A stretch of DNA of 64,000 nt from contig NZ_JXRR01000014.1 of the NCBI RefSeq assembly GCF_000829515.1, positions 1 to 64,000 of the forward strand, read 5' to 3'. Positions 15,976-24,016 of the stretch are shown here, piece after piece. The notes beneath the pieces are model-generated. The model ran no database searches, was not told where the DNA came from, and saw only the letters and a list, made by a program, of their open reading frames with translations. The DNA comes from Jeotgalibacillus campisalis (GTDB lineage: Bacteria; Bacillota; Bacilli; Bacillales; Jeotgalibacillaceae). Every line of letters begins with the position of its first letter. Position 1 is the first letter of the stretch. The translations under genes and the position numbers were made by a program.

Positions 15976-17631
15976 TTAACGTTTATCTTCATTTAATTCT
16001 TTTTTTATTTTTGCAGAAAGAGACGCATAGCGTAGCAAACCAGCTAAAATCAATGCACCGGTTCCGCCTGCGACCATCCACTCAGAAAACCAGACGGCCA
16101 CATGAATACCGGCAAAAGGGATAGCTGTTAAAAAAGCGGTATCTTTTCTCTGCGTCAGCCAATTATTGATTAATTGTTCTTGTTTGTAATTATTTTGGAC
16201 CATTCTCCGGTATCTTTTCGGCTCTTCTAGTGCTTCCTGAAGCTTGTATGGGGTACTCAATAAAGGCTGAAAATAGCGCTGTGCGGTTTTGAACAGCTCA
16301 GCGGAAGAATCTTTTTCTGCATTTCTTCCAGTCACCCACTGAATTACTGTAGGACGGGCCATTTCAATAAAATCAGCCTCAGGATAGATGCTGTAAATGA
16401 CACCTGTAAATGTAGAAATGGCTCTGCCAAAGAAAGCAAACTCACTTGGCAGCTGGATCGGCTGCGTTCTCACAATTTCCTGAATGTCCTCGAGCAATCG
16501 ATCCATTAAGAAGCTGTCTCCATCCTGCCACTCATTGCTTTTATAGAGTTTCACTACACGCTCGATAACCTCCATTAGAACCTCTTTATCTGCGTGCGGC
16601 AGTAAGAATCGTAAAGATTCCAAAGCCTGGATTACATCTTCATACCGTTCGAAAATAATGCCTTCTACTGCAAGCTGGACTGCTTGTGCATCTTTATTTC
16701 GAATTGTTCCAACCATGCCAAAATCAATGAGTGCAATTGTTCCATCTTTTTTAATCAGTATATTTCCACTGTGAGGGTCCGCATGAAAAAGTCCTTCGTT
16801 TAAAAGCTGTTCTATAAACAAATGAAGCAGCCGATTAGCTAATTCAGGGCGGTCAATTTGCGCTTCCTTCAAAAAACTTTCATCATTAATTTTAGCGCCT
16901 TCAATCCACTCCATTACAAGCACCCGTCGAGTGGTAAAATCAGTGTAGTAGTATGGGACGCTGATTCCTTGCTGATTGTTGAACCGTTCCCTGAAGATTT
17001 GCCCATTTTGAAGTTCCTGACGAAAGTTAAGTTCTTCCCCAATAACCGACGTCATTTCTCTATAAAGAGCCTTTAAATCAATTTGCTTACCAAATGAAGT
17101 AAATCTTTGAGCCAGCCAAGCGACGATTTTTACAGCCTTAAAGTCAGTTCGTATAATGCTTTCGATCCCCGGTCGCTGCACCTTAACCGCAACAGTATCG
17201 CCGTTATGCAGTGTTGCTTGGTATACGTCTCCGATAGAAGCAGAGGCTACGGGTTGATCTGAGATCGTTTGAACAATACTTGACGTGTCAGTATTCCATT
17301 CGCTTTCCATCACAAGCTTTGCTTTTTCCCATGATACAGGGGGGACCCTGTCTGTCAGTCCATCAAGCTCATTAATAAAGGATTGAGGCATAATATCAGC
17401 ACGTGTAGATAAAAACTGTCCGAGTTTTATTAAGAGTCCTTCAAGCTTTAGTGCAAGTTTTTTATATTCTCTTGCCTGTTTTCCGGTTAAGTGGGACCAT
17501 TTTTCTTCTATTTCAGGATTCCATTTCCCTTTATATTTTTTTTGGAACCAATATAGTTGAAGAAAGAATTTAGTAGACATCCAGACGATCTTATAAATAC
17601 GGTAAATGGCAAGATTTTTCGTGATAAACAC
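15976..17631 (-). CDS. ABC1/UbiB-family atypical kinase
   Basis: A 551-residue protein of the ABC1/ADCK/UbiB family, membrane-associated atypical kinases or ATPases linked to isoprenoid quinone and lipid metabolism. Diagnostic motifs, in order: KLGQFLSTRADIMP (KxGQ), NGDTVAVKVQRPGI (ATP-binding Lys), MEWIEGAKI, HADPHSGNILI (catalytic loop) and IDFGMVG (metal site). Two hydrophobic segments close the C-terminus (about residues 505-540). The assigned GTG at 17631 sits only one base after AAGGGG, so the start is uncertain; ATG codon 18 is an alternative. Bacillus makes menaquinone, so a role there is a guess. Confidence 0.85.
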   Translation of the reverse strand: MFITKNLAIYRIYKIVWMSTKFFLQLYWFQKKYKGKWNPEIEEKWSHLTGKQAREYKKLALKLEGLLIKLGQFLSTRADIMPQSFINELDGLTDRVPPVSWEKAKLVMESEWNTDTSSIVQTISDQPVASASIGDVYQATLHNGDTVAVKVQRPGIESIIRTDFKAVKIVAWLAQRFTSFGKQIDLKALYREMTSVIGEELNFRQELQNGQIFRERFNNQQGISVPYYYTDFTTRRVLVMEWIEGAKINDESFLKEAQIDRPELANRLLHLFIEQLLNEGLFHADPHSGNILIKKDGTIALIDFGMVGTIRNKDAQAVQLAVEGIIFERYEDVIQALESLRFLLPHADKEVLMEVIERVVKLYKSNEWQDGDSFLMDRLLEDIQEIVRTQPIQLPSEFAFFGRAISTFTGVIYSIYPEADFIEMARPTVIQWVTGRNAEKDSSAELFKTAQRYFQPLLSTPYKLQEALEEPKRYRRMVQNNYKQEQLINNWLTQRKDTAFLTAIPFAGIHVAVWFSEWMVAGGTGALILAGLLRYASLSAKIKKELNEDKR

Positions 17632-17793
17632 CCCTTGCAGTCTTATACTCTGCTTTTCTTGTTGTATACAGAATAAATACCACTCTTTGAATAAGTCTAA
17701 ACGGATGTCAGGATGCAGCTTAAAGAGAGGCGTGGTACAATTATTAACATGTAAGGGTTTACATTACACATGGGCAAGGGAGAGATTTTACAT

Positions 17794-18570
17794 ATGAAAA
17801 CTATTTTACTAGAGCAAAAAAATCACTTGGCGATCGTCACGCTGAATCGCCCTGAGGCGATGAATGCGTTCAACTGGGACATGCTGAATGAATTAGAGCA
17901 GACAGTTGAACAAATTAGAATGAATTCTGATATACGGACAGTTGTATTTATCGGCTCAGGCGAAAAAGCATTTAGTGTAGGGGCTGATTTAAAAGAAAGA
18001 AAAACGTTGACTGAACAGCAGGTAAAAAGAAATGTATTTAAAATTGGAGAGGTTTTTAATGCGGTGGATTCACTTCCTCAACCGACTATTGCTGCAATGA
18101 ATGGTCATGCATTCGGTGGAGGGATGGAGCTTGCGCTGGCCTGTGACTTTAGAATTGCAAATGAAAATGCACTTATGGGACTGACAGAAACGAGTTTGGC
18201 GATAATTCCGGGAGCAGGGGGAACCCAGCGCCTGCCGCGATTAATCGGGGAATCAAAAGCACTTGAGCTTATTTTAACTGCAAAGCGTTTAACAGCAGCA
18301 GAAGCATTGAAACTGGGACTTGTAACAAAGACCGCAGTAGAAGAGATTTTTATGGATGAAGTAATGAAACTTGCTAATGCCATTTTAGTAAATGGACCAA
18401 TTGCGTTGATACAGGCAAAATACGCGGTTAAAACAGGGGTGAACGCCGATCTTCAAACCGGTCTGCAAATCGAGCGTAAAGCTTACGAACTGACGATTCC
18501 GACAAAAGACAGAGTAGAAGCGCTGGTTGCGTTCAGCGAGAAAAGAAAGCCCAACTTTCAAGGGGAATGA
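17794..18570 (+). CDS. Enoyl-CoA hydratase
   Basis: A 258-residue crotonase-fold enzyme hydrating 2-enoyl-CoA in beta-oxidation. Oxyanion-hole segments are KAFSVGADLKER (about 58-69) and NGHAFGGGMELALACD (103-118). Both catalytic glutamates seem present: Glu112 in the latter and Glu132 before LAIIPGAGGTQRLPR. GGGAGA lies upstream of the ATG at 17794, preferred over the ATG at 17770. Divergent from the UbiB-family gene. Its stop codon overlaps the first bases of a small inverted-repeat element without changing the usual RKPNFQGE-like C-terminus. No FadR box was found upstream. Confidence 0.9.
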   Translation: MKTILLEQKNHLAIVTLNRPEAMNAFNWDMLNELEQTVEQIRMNSDIRTVVFIGSGEKAFSVGADLKERKTLTEQQVKRNVFKIGEVFNAVDSLPQPTIAAMNGHAFGGGMELALACDFRIANENALMGLTETSLAIIPGAGGTQRLPRLIGESKALELILTAKRLTAAEALKLGLVTKTAVEEIFMDEVMKLANAILVNGPIALIQAKYAVKTGVNADLQTGLQIERKAYELTIPTKDRVEALVAFSEKRKPNFQGE

Positions 18571-18792
18571 GGCTTGGACAAATATATCTCTCAACCTCTT
18601 CAAACCGGTTCACTGCACTTCAGGCGGACGCTTTCCGCAGGGACGGCGCTGAGCCTCCTCAGGGCTTTGCCCTGCGGAGTCTCAAGCAACCGTCATATCC
18701 TGCAGGAGTCGCCACCTTCCGCTCCGTTCACCTCTTATTTACTATTAAAAAGAACTGAATTTAAACATCTTTCACAGTTCTGTCCCAGCCTC
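18569..18792. mobile_element. 224-bp MITE-like element with 12-base inverted ends
   Basis: The ends GAGGCTTGGACA (18569-18580) and TGTCCCAGCCTC (18781-18792) are inverted copies with one mismatch. The interior (18611-18731) is much more G+C-rich than its surroundings. It contains a CGCTTTCCGC...GAGCCTCCTC...CCTGCAGGAGTCGCC pattern that I know as a common dispersed intergenic motif in Bacillaceae genomes. No open frame with a binding site is inside, so it would be non-autonomous. No obvious target duplication was seen. It begins inside the echA stop codon. Confidence 0.65.
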
Positions 18793-18894
18793 TCATAGGG
18801 AGAAAAATTATAATAGGGTAAAATCAGGACTCCTTATTTGGGGTCTTTTTTCTTTATTATTAAATGGTGATAAATTCCCTCTTCAAACGGTCTG

Positions 18895-19080
18895 TCATAG
18901 GTGAGTAAGCGGGGGGCGGAATGAAAGGAAATAATTTGATTTCGACTGAGGGACTAGAATCACATCATCAAGCAGGCCTTTGCTGATACCTGTGTAAACA
19001 GCTGCTTGATCTGACGTCCGGCCTCTTAATCTGCGCATCATTCGTAAGTTATCTTTGACTAGTTTTTTCGCCCCATTCAT
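18895..19080 (-). CDS. Hypothetical small basic protein, 61 residues
   Basis: The ATG at 19080 has AAGGAGTG four bases upstream, a strong site. The protein opens with a basic stretch (KKLVKDNLRMMRRLRGR) followed by TSDQAAVYTGISKGLLDDVI, which could form a small helical unit, then a short tail. I do not recognise a family. It stands alone, divergent from azlC, with the inverted-repeat element downstream. The binding site and intact frame argue that it is expressed; no function can be given. Confidence 0.6.
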   Translation of the reverse strand: MNGAKKLVKDNLRMMRRLRGRTSDQAAVYTGISKGLLDDVILVPQSKSNYFLSFRPPLTHL

Positions 19081-19231
19081 ATTTCACTCCTTGTATTGCT
19101 TACGTTTGTATACTATAGTAAATCAAATTAGAGAGATGTTTACTTGGGTTAAATAGGGCTTCATTGCGTTAAGTATGATAAAAAACACACTGCGCTTGCG
19201 GAAGCGTATTAAAGACAAAGGGGGGAGTCTC

Positions 19232-19951
19232 ATGCAGCAAATTGCAGCAGACTCAGTTCAATCAGAATTTAGACGTGGAATCCAGGCAGGAATGAGTATC
19301 GCAGTTGGCTATGTGCCGGTTGCTCTTACATTTGGGCTGCTTGCCAAAACGACAGGACTTAGTCTATGGGAAACCATTTTGATGAGCATGCTGGTATTTG
19401 CTGGAGCTGCTCAATACATATCTTTATCCTTGATTGCAAGTGGAATTGGGATTGGAGTAATCATTTTTAATACATTCATCGTAAATATCCGTCATTTTTT
19501 AATGTCAGCCTCATTAAATGAAAAAATGGAATCTGACTCAATGGGTATTAAAGCTTTATATGCATTTGGGATCACAGATGAAACGTTTTCAGTCATTGCC
19601 ACGAGAAACGGTAAATCATCCGCCTCATTTGCTTTTGGCGTCATGCTGATTGCTTATGGAAGCTGGGTAGTGAATACAGGGGCAGGCCATTTAATTGGAG
19701 CCAGTTTGCCTGATTTTCTGCAAGCGGCTATGTCGATTGCTTTATACGCTATGTTTGTTGGTCTGCTGATGCCATCTCTGAAAAAGAGTGCTAAAGTCTT
19801 TTATCTGGCACTGGTTGCAGGGAGCATTAACAGTTCTTTACTTCTTTCCGGAACAATGGGAACAGGATGGGCGATTATTGTTTCTACTATTATCTCAGCA
19901 GCAGCCGTTGAAGCAGTTATCTCAATTAGACGAAAGGCGGGACTTCAATGA
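19232..19951 (+). CDS. azlC: AzlC-family branched-chain amino acid exporter subunit
   Basis: A 239-residue membrane protein of the AzlC family, which with AzlD exports branched-chain amino acids and analogues. A family N-terminal pattern, FRRGIQAGMSIAVGYVPVALTFG, covers roughly residues 12-34, followed by FAGAAQYISLSLIASG and the NIRHFLMSASL segment. About seven membrane helices. The ATG at 19232 follows AAAGGGGGGAG; the frame's earlier ATG at 19175 lacks such a site. The four-base ATGA overlap with azlD shows translational coupling. Confidence 0.9.
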   Translation: MQQIAADSVQSEFRRGIQAGMSIAVGYVPVALTFGLLAKTTGLSLWETILMSMLVFAGAAQYISLSLIASGIGIGVIIFNTFIVNIRHFLMSASLNEKMESDSMGIKALYAFGITDETFSVIATRNGKSSASFAFGVMLIAYGSWVVNTGAGHLIGASLPDFLQAAMSIALYAMFVGLLMPSLKKSAKVFYLALVAGSINSSLLLSGTMGTGWAIIVSTIISAAAVEAVISIRRKAGLQ

Positions 19952-20256
19952 ATTTGAACATGCTCCTATTAATTGCTGGAATGGCGGCTGTCACTTATAT
20001 TCCGCGAGTGCTCCCGTTGACCATCTTAGAGGGAAAGGAACTTCCTCCGTTCGTTCAGTCTTTTTTAAGCAATATACCTTATGCCGTTTTAGGTGCATTG
20101 ATCTTTCCGGGTATTCTTCTTATAAAGGAAGGGGATATCTGGTTTGGTCTGGTTGGAGCATTTGCTGCTTTTGCACTTGCTCTCGCTGGTGCAAACGTAA
20201 TGATTGTCGTTATTGGATCTATTATTGTTCTTTCTGGTTACTTAGCTATTTTTTAA
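19948..20256 (+). CDS. azlD: AzlD-family exporter subunit
   Basis: A 102-residue protein with three to four hydrophobic helices and the AzlD signature YIPRVLPL near residues 18-25, followed by SFLSNIPYAVLGALIFPG. It is the small partner of AzlC and overlaps it by four bases. In Bacillus subtilis azlCD belongs to an Lrp-type regulated operon; no such regulator gene is adjacent here. Confidence 0.9.
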   Translation: MNLNMLLLIAGMAAVTYIPRVLPLTILEGKELPPFVQSFLSNIPYAVLGALIFPGILLIKEGDIWFGLVGAFAAFALALAGANVMIVVIGSIIVLSGYLAIF

Positions 20257-20572
20257 TGCCGCGCTGCAGAATCCATCCTCATCTCAAGCGTCAGAACGAA
20301 TCGCAAAGGAAGCAATTGCTCCTGCTTAATGAACCAATTGGGATTAGCAAGCCGGAATCAGCGCGTGGTATAGTATGGAGAAAGAGACCATATACATGAG
20401 AAAAGCCCACGCCGGTTTCTTTGCTCTTGAAAAGCAGTCTATTAAAATGGACTAAATCATGTCTGCAGTGTGATTGTCCATGGTTTTAAAGGGTGAGTCA
20501 GCACGCAGAGGGGAACAATATGAATGATTGATTTAGCAAGTGCATCTTGATTAATAGAAGGCAGGGAATCGA
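20257..20572. other. Intergenic region between azlD and the YihY-family gene
   Basis: It holds an imperfect inverted repeat (TAAAATGGAC near 20442 against GTCCATGGTTTTA near 20477) that may fold into a hairpin. Before it is a possible 19-codon frame (20396-20455) behind GGAGAAAGAG. Neither is strong. The promoter for the next gene should lie in the last 150 bases. Confidence 0.3.
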
Positions 20573-21385
20573 ATGGATATTTTGAACCGCTTTGTCTACG
20601 CCTTAAAACGATTTTTCAAAGAAGGATTTTATGATCAATCGGCTCAAACAGCCTATTATTTTATGCTGTCCATTTTTCCGTTCCTCTTTATGGTCATGTC
20701 AATTGCAAGTTTTTTCCCGATTCGATCAGATGAAATAATTGCCGTTATAAAACCTTACGCACCACCGAGTACATACGATTTAATTGAAACAAATTTAACG
20801 TCCATTCTTGATTCCGGGCAGGGCCAAGTTCTGTCTATTAGTGCTATATCTACATTCTGGCTATCTTCAATGGCCATTCAGTCTCTTGTCCGCTCTTTAA
20901 ATGATACACATCAAATAAAGCGGGAGAAAAATTTTTTAAAAGGTTTATTTAGTGATTTCTTTTTAACAGTTGGTTTGATTTTTATTTTACCTTTGACCAT
21001 TTTAATTCCCATTATAGAAAAATTTGTGCGTCGTTGGGCAGAGAACGCTGTTTGGCTTCCGGTTGACTGGCTATCTTTGTGGGGGCCGATCAGATGGGGG
21101 ATCGGATCTCTTATTTTGTTTCTGTTTTTCTGGCTTCTTTACCGCTACTTGCCCAGCAGAAAATTAGGGTGGAAATCTGTGGTTCCCGGCGCTTTATTTG
21201 TTACAATAGGCTGGCAGGGTATTTCAGAAGCATTTTCTTTATATGTCGGTTACGGAAATTACACTCAATTATACGGGCAGCTCGGATCTGTCATTGTGCT
21301 GCTGGTATGGTTTTACTTAACCGCATTTATATTATTATTTGGCGGTTTGCTTAACGCTTATAGTATTGAAAATAAAAGTCCCTAA
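20573..21385 (+). CDS. YihY/BrkB-family inner membrane protein
   Basis: A 270-residue protein with about six membrane helices. The family start region AYYFMLSIFPFLFMVMSIA lies near residues 24-42, and FYLTAFILLFGGLLNAY near the C-terminus is a YihY/BrkB hallmark. Older annotations call such proteins ribonuclease BN or virulence factor BrkB; neither is accepted biochemistry for this family. The true function is unknown. It is followed 16 bases later by the DCC-family gene, probably in one operon. Confidence 0.85.
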   Translation: MDILNRFVYALKRFFKEGFYDQSAQTAYYFMLSIFPFLFMVMSIASFFPIRSDEIIAVIKPYAPPSTYDLIETNLTSILDSGQGQVLSISAISTFWLSSMAIQSLVRSLNDTHQIKREKNFLKGLFSDFFLTVGLIFILPLTILIPIIEKFVRRWAENAVWLPVDWLSLWGPIRWGIGSLILFLFFWLLYRYLPSRKLGWKSVVPGALFVTIGWQGISEAFSLYVGYGNYTQLYGQLGSVIVLLVWFYLTAFILLFGGLLNAYSIENKSP

Positions 21386-21401
21386 ACTTAGGAGGGGAAA
21401 A

Positions 21402-21794
21402 ATGTCATCTGTTGTTCTATTCGATGGGGATTGTCATGTATGTAACTGGAGCATTCAATTTATTATGAAACGGGATCCTTCGGCAAAATTTAAGTTTGCT
21501 TCCTTACAGGGAGACATTGGACGAAAAATGACAAAAACATATAAGTCCGATCCAATGATTGATTCTGTGCTGCTAGTGGAAAATGATCAAATGTGGAGCA
21601 AGTCCACTGCAGCGCTGCGAATTTGCAGAGAGCTTGAAGGACCTGTGCGCTATCTTTCATTGGGTCTGCTGATTCCAAAACCGCTGCGCGATCTTGTATA
21701 TGATGGTATCGCCCGTAATCGATTTCATTGGTTTGGCAGAAAAGAGCAGTGCGAGCTTCCAACAAAAGAAGAGCGAAGAAGGCTATTGGATTAG
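21402..21794 (+). CDS. DCC-family thiol-disulfide oxidoreductase-like protein
   Basis: A 130-residue protein with the DCC motif FDGDCHVCNWSI near residues 6-17 (Asp, Cys, Cys), the hallmark of the DUF393/YuxK family with a thioredoxin-like fold. The region KFKFASLQGDIG and a mid-protein RICRELEGPVRYLSL are also typical. AGGAGGGG lies five bases before the ATG at 21402; the frame upstream overlaps the previous gene and is discarded. Its stop overlaps that of a convergent gene by four bases. No substrate is established. Confidence 0.85.
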   Translation: MSSVVLFDGDCHVCNWSIQFIMKRDPSAKFKFASLQGDIGRKMTKTYKSDPMIDSVLLVENDQMWSKSTAALRICRELEGPVRYLSLGLLIPKPLRDLVYDGIARNRFHWFGRKEQCELPTKEERRRLLD

Positions 21795-22153
21795 CCTTCT
21801 TCGCTCTTTTTCAATTTAATAGAAAATCGGTCTTTTAAAAGCTGGACGCAAAGTACGAGACAAAGCATTCCCATTAACCACAAGAGACCCGCAACACCCA
21901 TAAGAAAATGGATTTGATCGACGGCATTGTCGATCGGTGTGAGACCATCTGATTGGTTACCTAATCCCATCCAAAAAAGCAAATGAGCGCCAATCATTAA
22001 GACAAGGTGAACAACCAGCCATAAAAGAATATTTTTTAGTTCGGGATATTTTTTAACTGACCATAGTGTAAAAAGGATAACACCTGCTGCAACTGCTACA
22101 TAACCCCATTCCAGCATTATTAAAAATGCAGTATTTAACTCATAATTATTCAT
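21791..22153 (-). CDS. Hypothetical membrane protein, 120 residues
   Basis: The ATG at 22153 has AAGGGG seven bases upstream; a longer reading to 22192 lacks a site. The protein has three to four hydrophobic helices (about 11-32, 41-64, 79-105) and a short basic tail (LKDRFSIKLKKSEEG). I do not recognise the family. It converges on the DCC gene with overlapping stop codons and no terminator between, so the two units may interfere. Confidence 0.65.
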   Translation of the reverse strand: MNNYELNTAFLIMLEWGYVAVAAGVILFTLWSVKKYPELKNILLWLVVHLVLMIGAHLLFWMGLGNQSDGLTPIDNAVDQIHFLMGVAGLLWLMGMLCLVLCVQLLKDRFSIKLKKSEEG

Positions 22154-22274
22154 GAACAAACCCCTTGCCTTGAAAGAATATAGTGTATACACCTATTATT
22201 CATGATACAAGGGATCAATGCTACCCAAATCCATGACGATTTTTTGACGTTGCACCGTTATGAGCGAAATACAC

Positions 22275-22325
22275 TGAACCCCCACCTTTAATTGATTCTT
22301 GCTGAAAGGAGGGGGTTCAATTTTT
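22275..22325 (+). terminator. Hairpin with T-run below the IDEAL-domain gene
   Basis: GAACCCCC-A-CCTTT pairs with AAAGG-A-GGGGGTTC, and a five-T run follows on the plus strand, touching the stop codon of the minus-strand gene. As oriented it would stop plus-strand read-through toward comK. It may also end the minus-strand transcript, though without a good T-run there. Confidence 0.55.
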
Positions 22326-22563
22326 ACACACCGTGTGTGTCCTTTAATGTATTAAGTTCTTTCGAGTATTCCATGAACGCTTTTTGATCTTTTTGATCCA
22401 ATGCGTCATTAATTGCAATTAATAATTTTTCTTTTCGATGTCTGATCAAGATTTCGTTGAGCACCATGTCAACATATATCTCCATCATCGTCATTTCACT
22501 TGATTGTTTTTGAGGGACGGTTGACTCATTCATGAACTCTGCGAACGACTTATTATTTTCCAT
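22324..22563 (-). CDS. yhzC: IDEAL-domain protein next to comK (YhzC-like)
   Basis: A 79-residue acidic/polar protein. Its C-terminal part (about 48-72, KLLIAINDALDQKDQKAF) is an IDEAL motif, a short helical module in several small Firmicutes proteins. The ATG at 22563 is chosen because AGAGG is then eight bases upstream; the in-frame GTG and ATG at 22572 and 22569 touch the site. It is divergent from comK, the position of yhzC in Bacillus subtilis. An adaptor role is only an inference. Confidence 0.8.
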   Translation of the reverse strand: MENNKSFAEFMNESTVPQKQSSEMTMMEIYVDMVLNEILIRHRKEKLLIAINDALDQKDQKAFMEYSKELNTLKDTHGV

Positions 22564-22572
22564 CTTCATCAC

Positions 22573-22771
22573 CTCTGCTACTTTTTTTCATTATAGTGAA
22601 TAATCAGAAAAATTTCAACCTTAAAATAGTATTCTTTTTTATAGATACCTTTGTATCAATTGTAAATGTAGTTCAATAGGTTTGTAAAAATATAAAAAAA
22701 TGTAATTTATTATATACATTTATCATTTTAATCGCTATTATTATTCCATAATAATAAATAGGAGTGATTAA
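22573..22771. promoter_or_regulatory. A+T-rich divergent promoter region of comK
   Basis: Very A+T-rich, as comK promoters are. Two near-matches to the ComK half-box AAAA-N5-TTTT occur (22623-22635 and 22697-22709), each with one mismatch. They are about 61 bases apart, which does not fit the normal 8, 18 or 31-base K-box spacing. Autoregulation is expected from biology but not proven by these sites. Confidence 0.3.
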
Positions 22772-23347
22772 ATGGAAGTTATGAATCGCGTTGACTCTTA
22801 TATTGTAAATACTCATACGATGCTGCTCGAGCCCTGGACAGAGGGCATGGAGAAAAAAACAAAAGTATATGAAAAAGGGGCTCAGCCTTTCATTACAGAA
22901 AAGCAGCCTCAGGAGATTATTCAGTCTTCATGCCTGTATTTTTTGTCTTCTTATGAGGGCCGAAAATTGTCTACTAAATCTTTAACGAATATTCGCCATA
23001 AACCCCCGATTGTGATAGACCCCGTTACAGGCGTGTACTTTTACTCTACCCATTCGGATACAAACCCGCATAATCACTGGGTTTCACTTAAGCATACTCA
23101 TAATCATCATGTACACGAGGGAAATCAGACGAGAGTCTTGTTTATGGATGGCAGTGAAATTAATTTGCCGGTTTCCTATCAATCGTTTATCCAGCAATAC
23201 TATAAAGCGTCTCATCTGTTTTGCAGAGCGCAGTTTAACCTGGATGAAATCAGAGAAAAAACAGAGCCTGAATATACGGTAGAGCGTCAGGCAAACAGGT
23301 TAATGATAATGGAATATTTAAATCGGGTTGAACGAAAGCGGATGTAA
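22772..23347 (+). CDS. comK: Competence transcription factor ComK
   Basis: A 191-residue protein close to the 192 of Bacillus subtilis ComK, the master activator of DNA-uptake genes. Recognisable stretches: VDSYIVNTHTMLL (N-terminal), SCLYFLSSYEGRKLSTK, PIVIDPVTGVYFYSTHSD, the NHHVHEG region, and a C-terminal tail with SHLFCRAQFNLDE. AGGAGTG lies before the ATG. The frame is intact, so the cell may be able to become competent. Flanking genes (IDEAL protein, yhjD) match the comK region of Bacillus subtilis. Confidence 0.92.
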   Translation: MEVMNRVDSYIVNTHTMLLEPWTEGMEKKTKVYEKGAQPFITEKQPQEIIQSSCLYFLSSYEGRKLSTKSLTNIRHKPPIVIDPVTGVYFYSTHSDTNPHNHWVSLKHTHNHHVHEGNQTRVLFMDGSEINLPVSYQSFIQQYYKASHLFCRAQFNLDEIREKTEPEYTVERQANRLMIMEYLNRVERKRM

Positions 23348-23348
23348 G

Positions 23349-23762
23349 TTATGATGGAAAGGTTATGCCGGCAGAGGGGGGAGCTTTTAGCTCTTCTTTA
23401 GTCGATGCTAACCTTTCCAAAAGATAGAAACGAAGCAAATTTTCCGCATGGTTTCTTAGTCTCGGGTTAAAATAATTATGTCTTTCCTCATATCCGCGGT
23501 AAATGAATAAATAAGAAGTAAATGCTTCATCTGACCCCAGTTTGACCACCTTCATATTTTTCATTCTCATTTTATTCTTAATGGCTGTCAGGTCAACCTG
23601 TACCGCTTTCATCGTGTCTTCAATGAGTTCAAGGTAAGGTTTTTTTAATTTAAAGGGGTTTTGCTCAATTAATTGACGATCCCGTTCTAAAACGGTTAAA
23701 AGCATGGGAAAGTAAAAAGCATTTTCCAATAAATCACGATCCTCAGCCGGTATTCTCGTCAT
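23349..23762 (-). CDS. yhjD: YhjD-like conserved protein
   Basis: A 137-residue soluble protein opening with MTRIPAEDRDLLENAFYFPM, resembling my memory of Bacillus YhjD, a small uncharacterised protein encoded near comK and sip. It is mostly helical and charged, with NPFKLKKPYLELIEDT and a C-terminal LLRFYLLERLA. GAGGAG precedes the ATG. Its stop lies two bases from the comK stop (convergent) with no terminator between. Function unknown. Confidence 0.65.
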   Translation of the reverse strand: MTRIPAEDRDLLENAFYFPMLLTVLERDRQLIEQNPFKLKKPYLELIEDTMKAVQVDLTAIKNKMRMKNMKVVKLGSDEAFTSYLFIYRGYEERHNYFNPRLRNHAENLLRFYLLERLASTKEELKAPPSAGITFPS

Positions 23763-24016
23763 AATAAATCTCCTCCATAAAAGAACGTATGTTCGTATAT
23801 ATTATTCTACACGCATTTTTAGAACTTACAACAGGAATTTTTTTCTTTAAAGTGAGAAATACAGTTAAGCACTAAAAAATATATATGCTTTTATTTCAAG
23901 TTGAGTAATGACACTAATGCGCATCTACTATTTGCATTATTTACAAAAAAATCTGATAATAGAACATACTGGCTATCTCGAAATCCGAAATAGCAGTCAG
24001 ATATGGAGGGATAATC

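Noticed and set aside
19788-20399. 203-codon open frame over azlC and azlD on the same strand
   Set aside because: It lies in a shifted frame across two clear membrane-protein genes, has no ribosome binding site, and its translation is rich in Cys, Trp and Arg without a domain pattern.
20396-20455. 19-codon frame with GGAGAAAGAG upstream, before the YihY-family gene
   Set aside because: Too short to judge without conservation data, and the promoter-like sequence in front has poor spacing.
22623-22709. Possible ComK K-box in the comK promoter
   Set aside because: The two A4N5T4-like half-boxes are imperfect and about 61 bases apart, outside the accepted spacings; in A+T-rich DNA such matches arise by chance.
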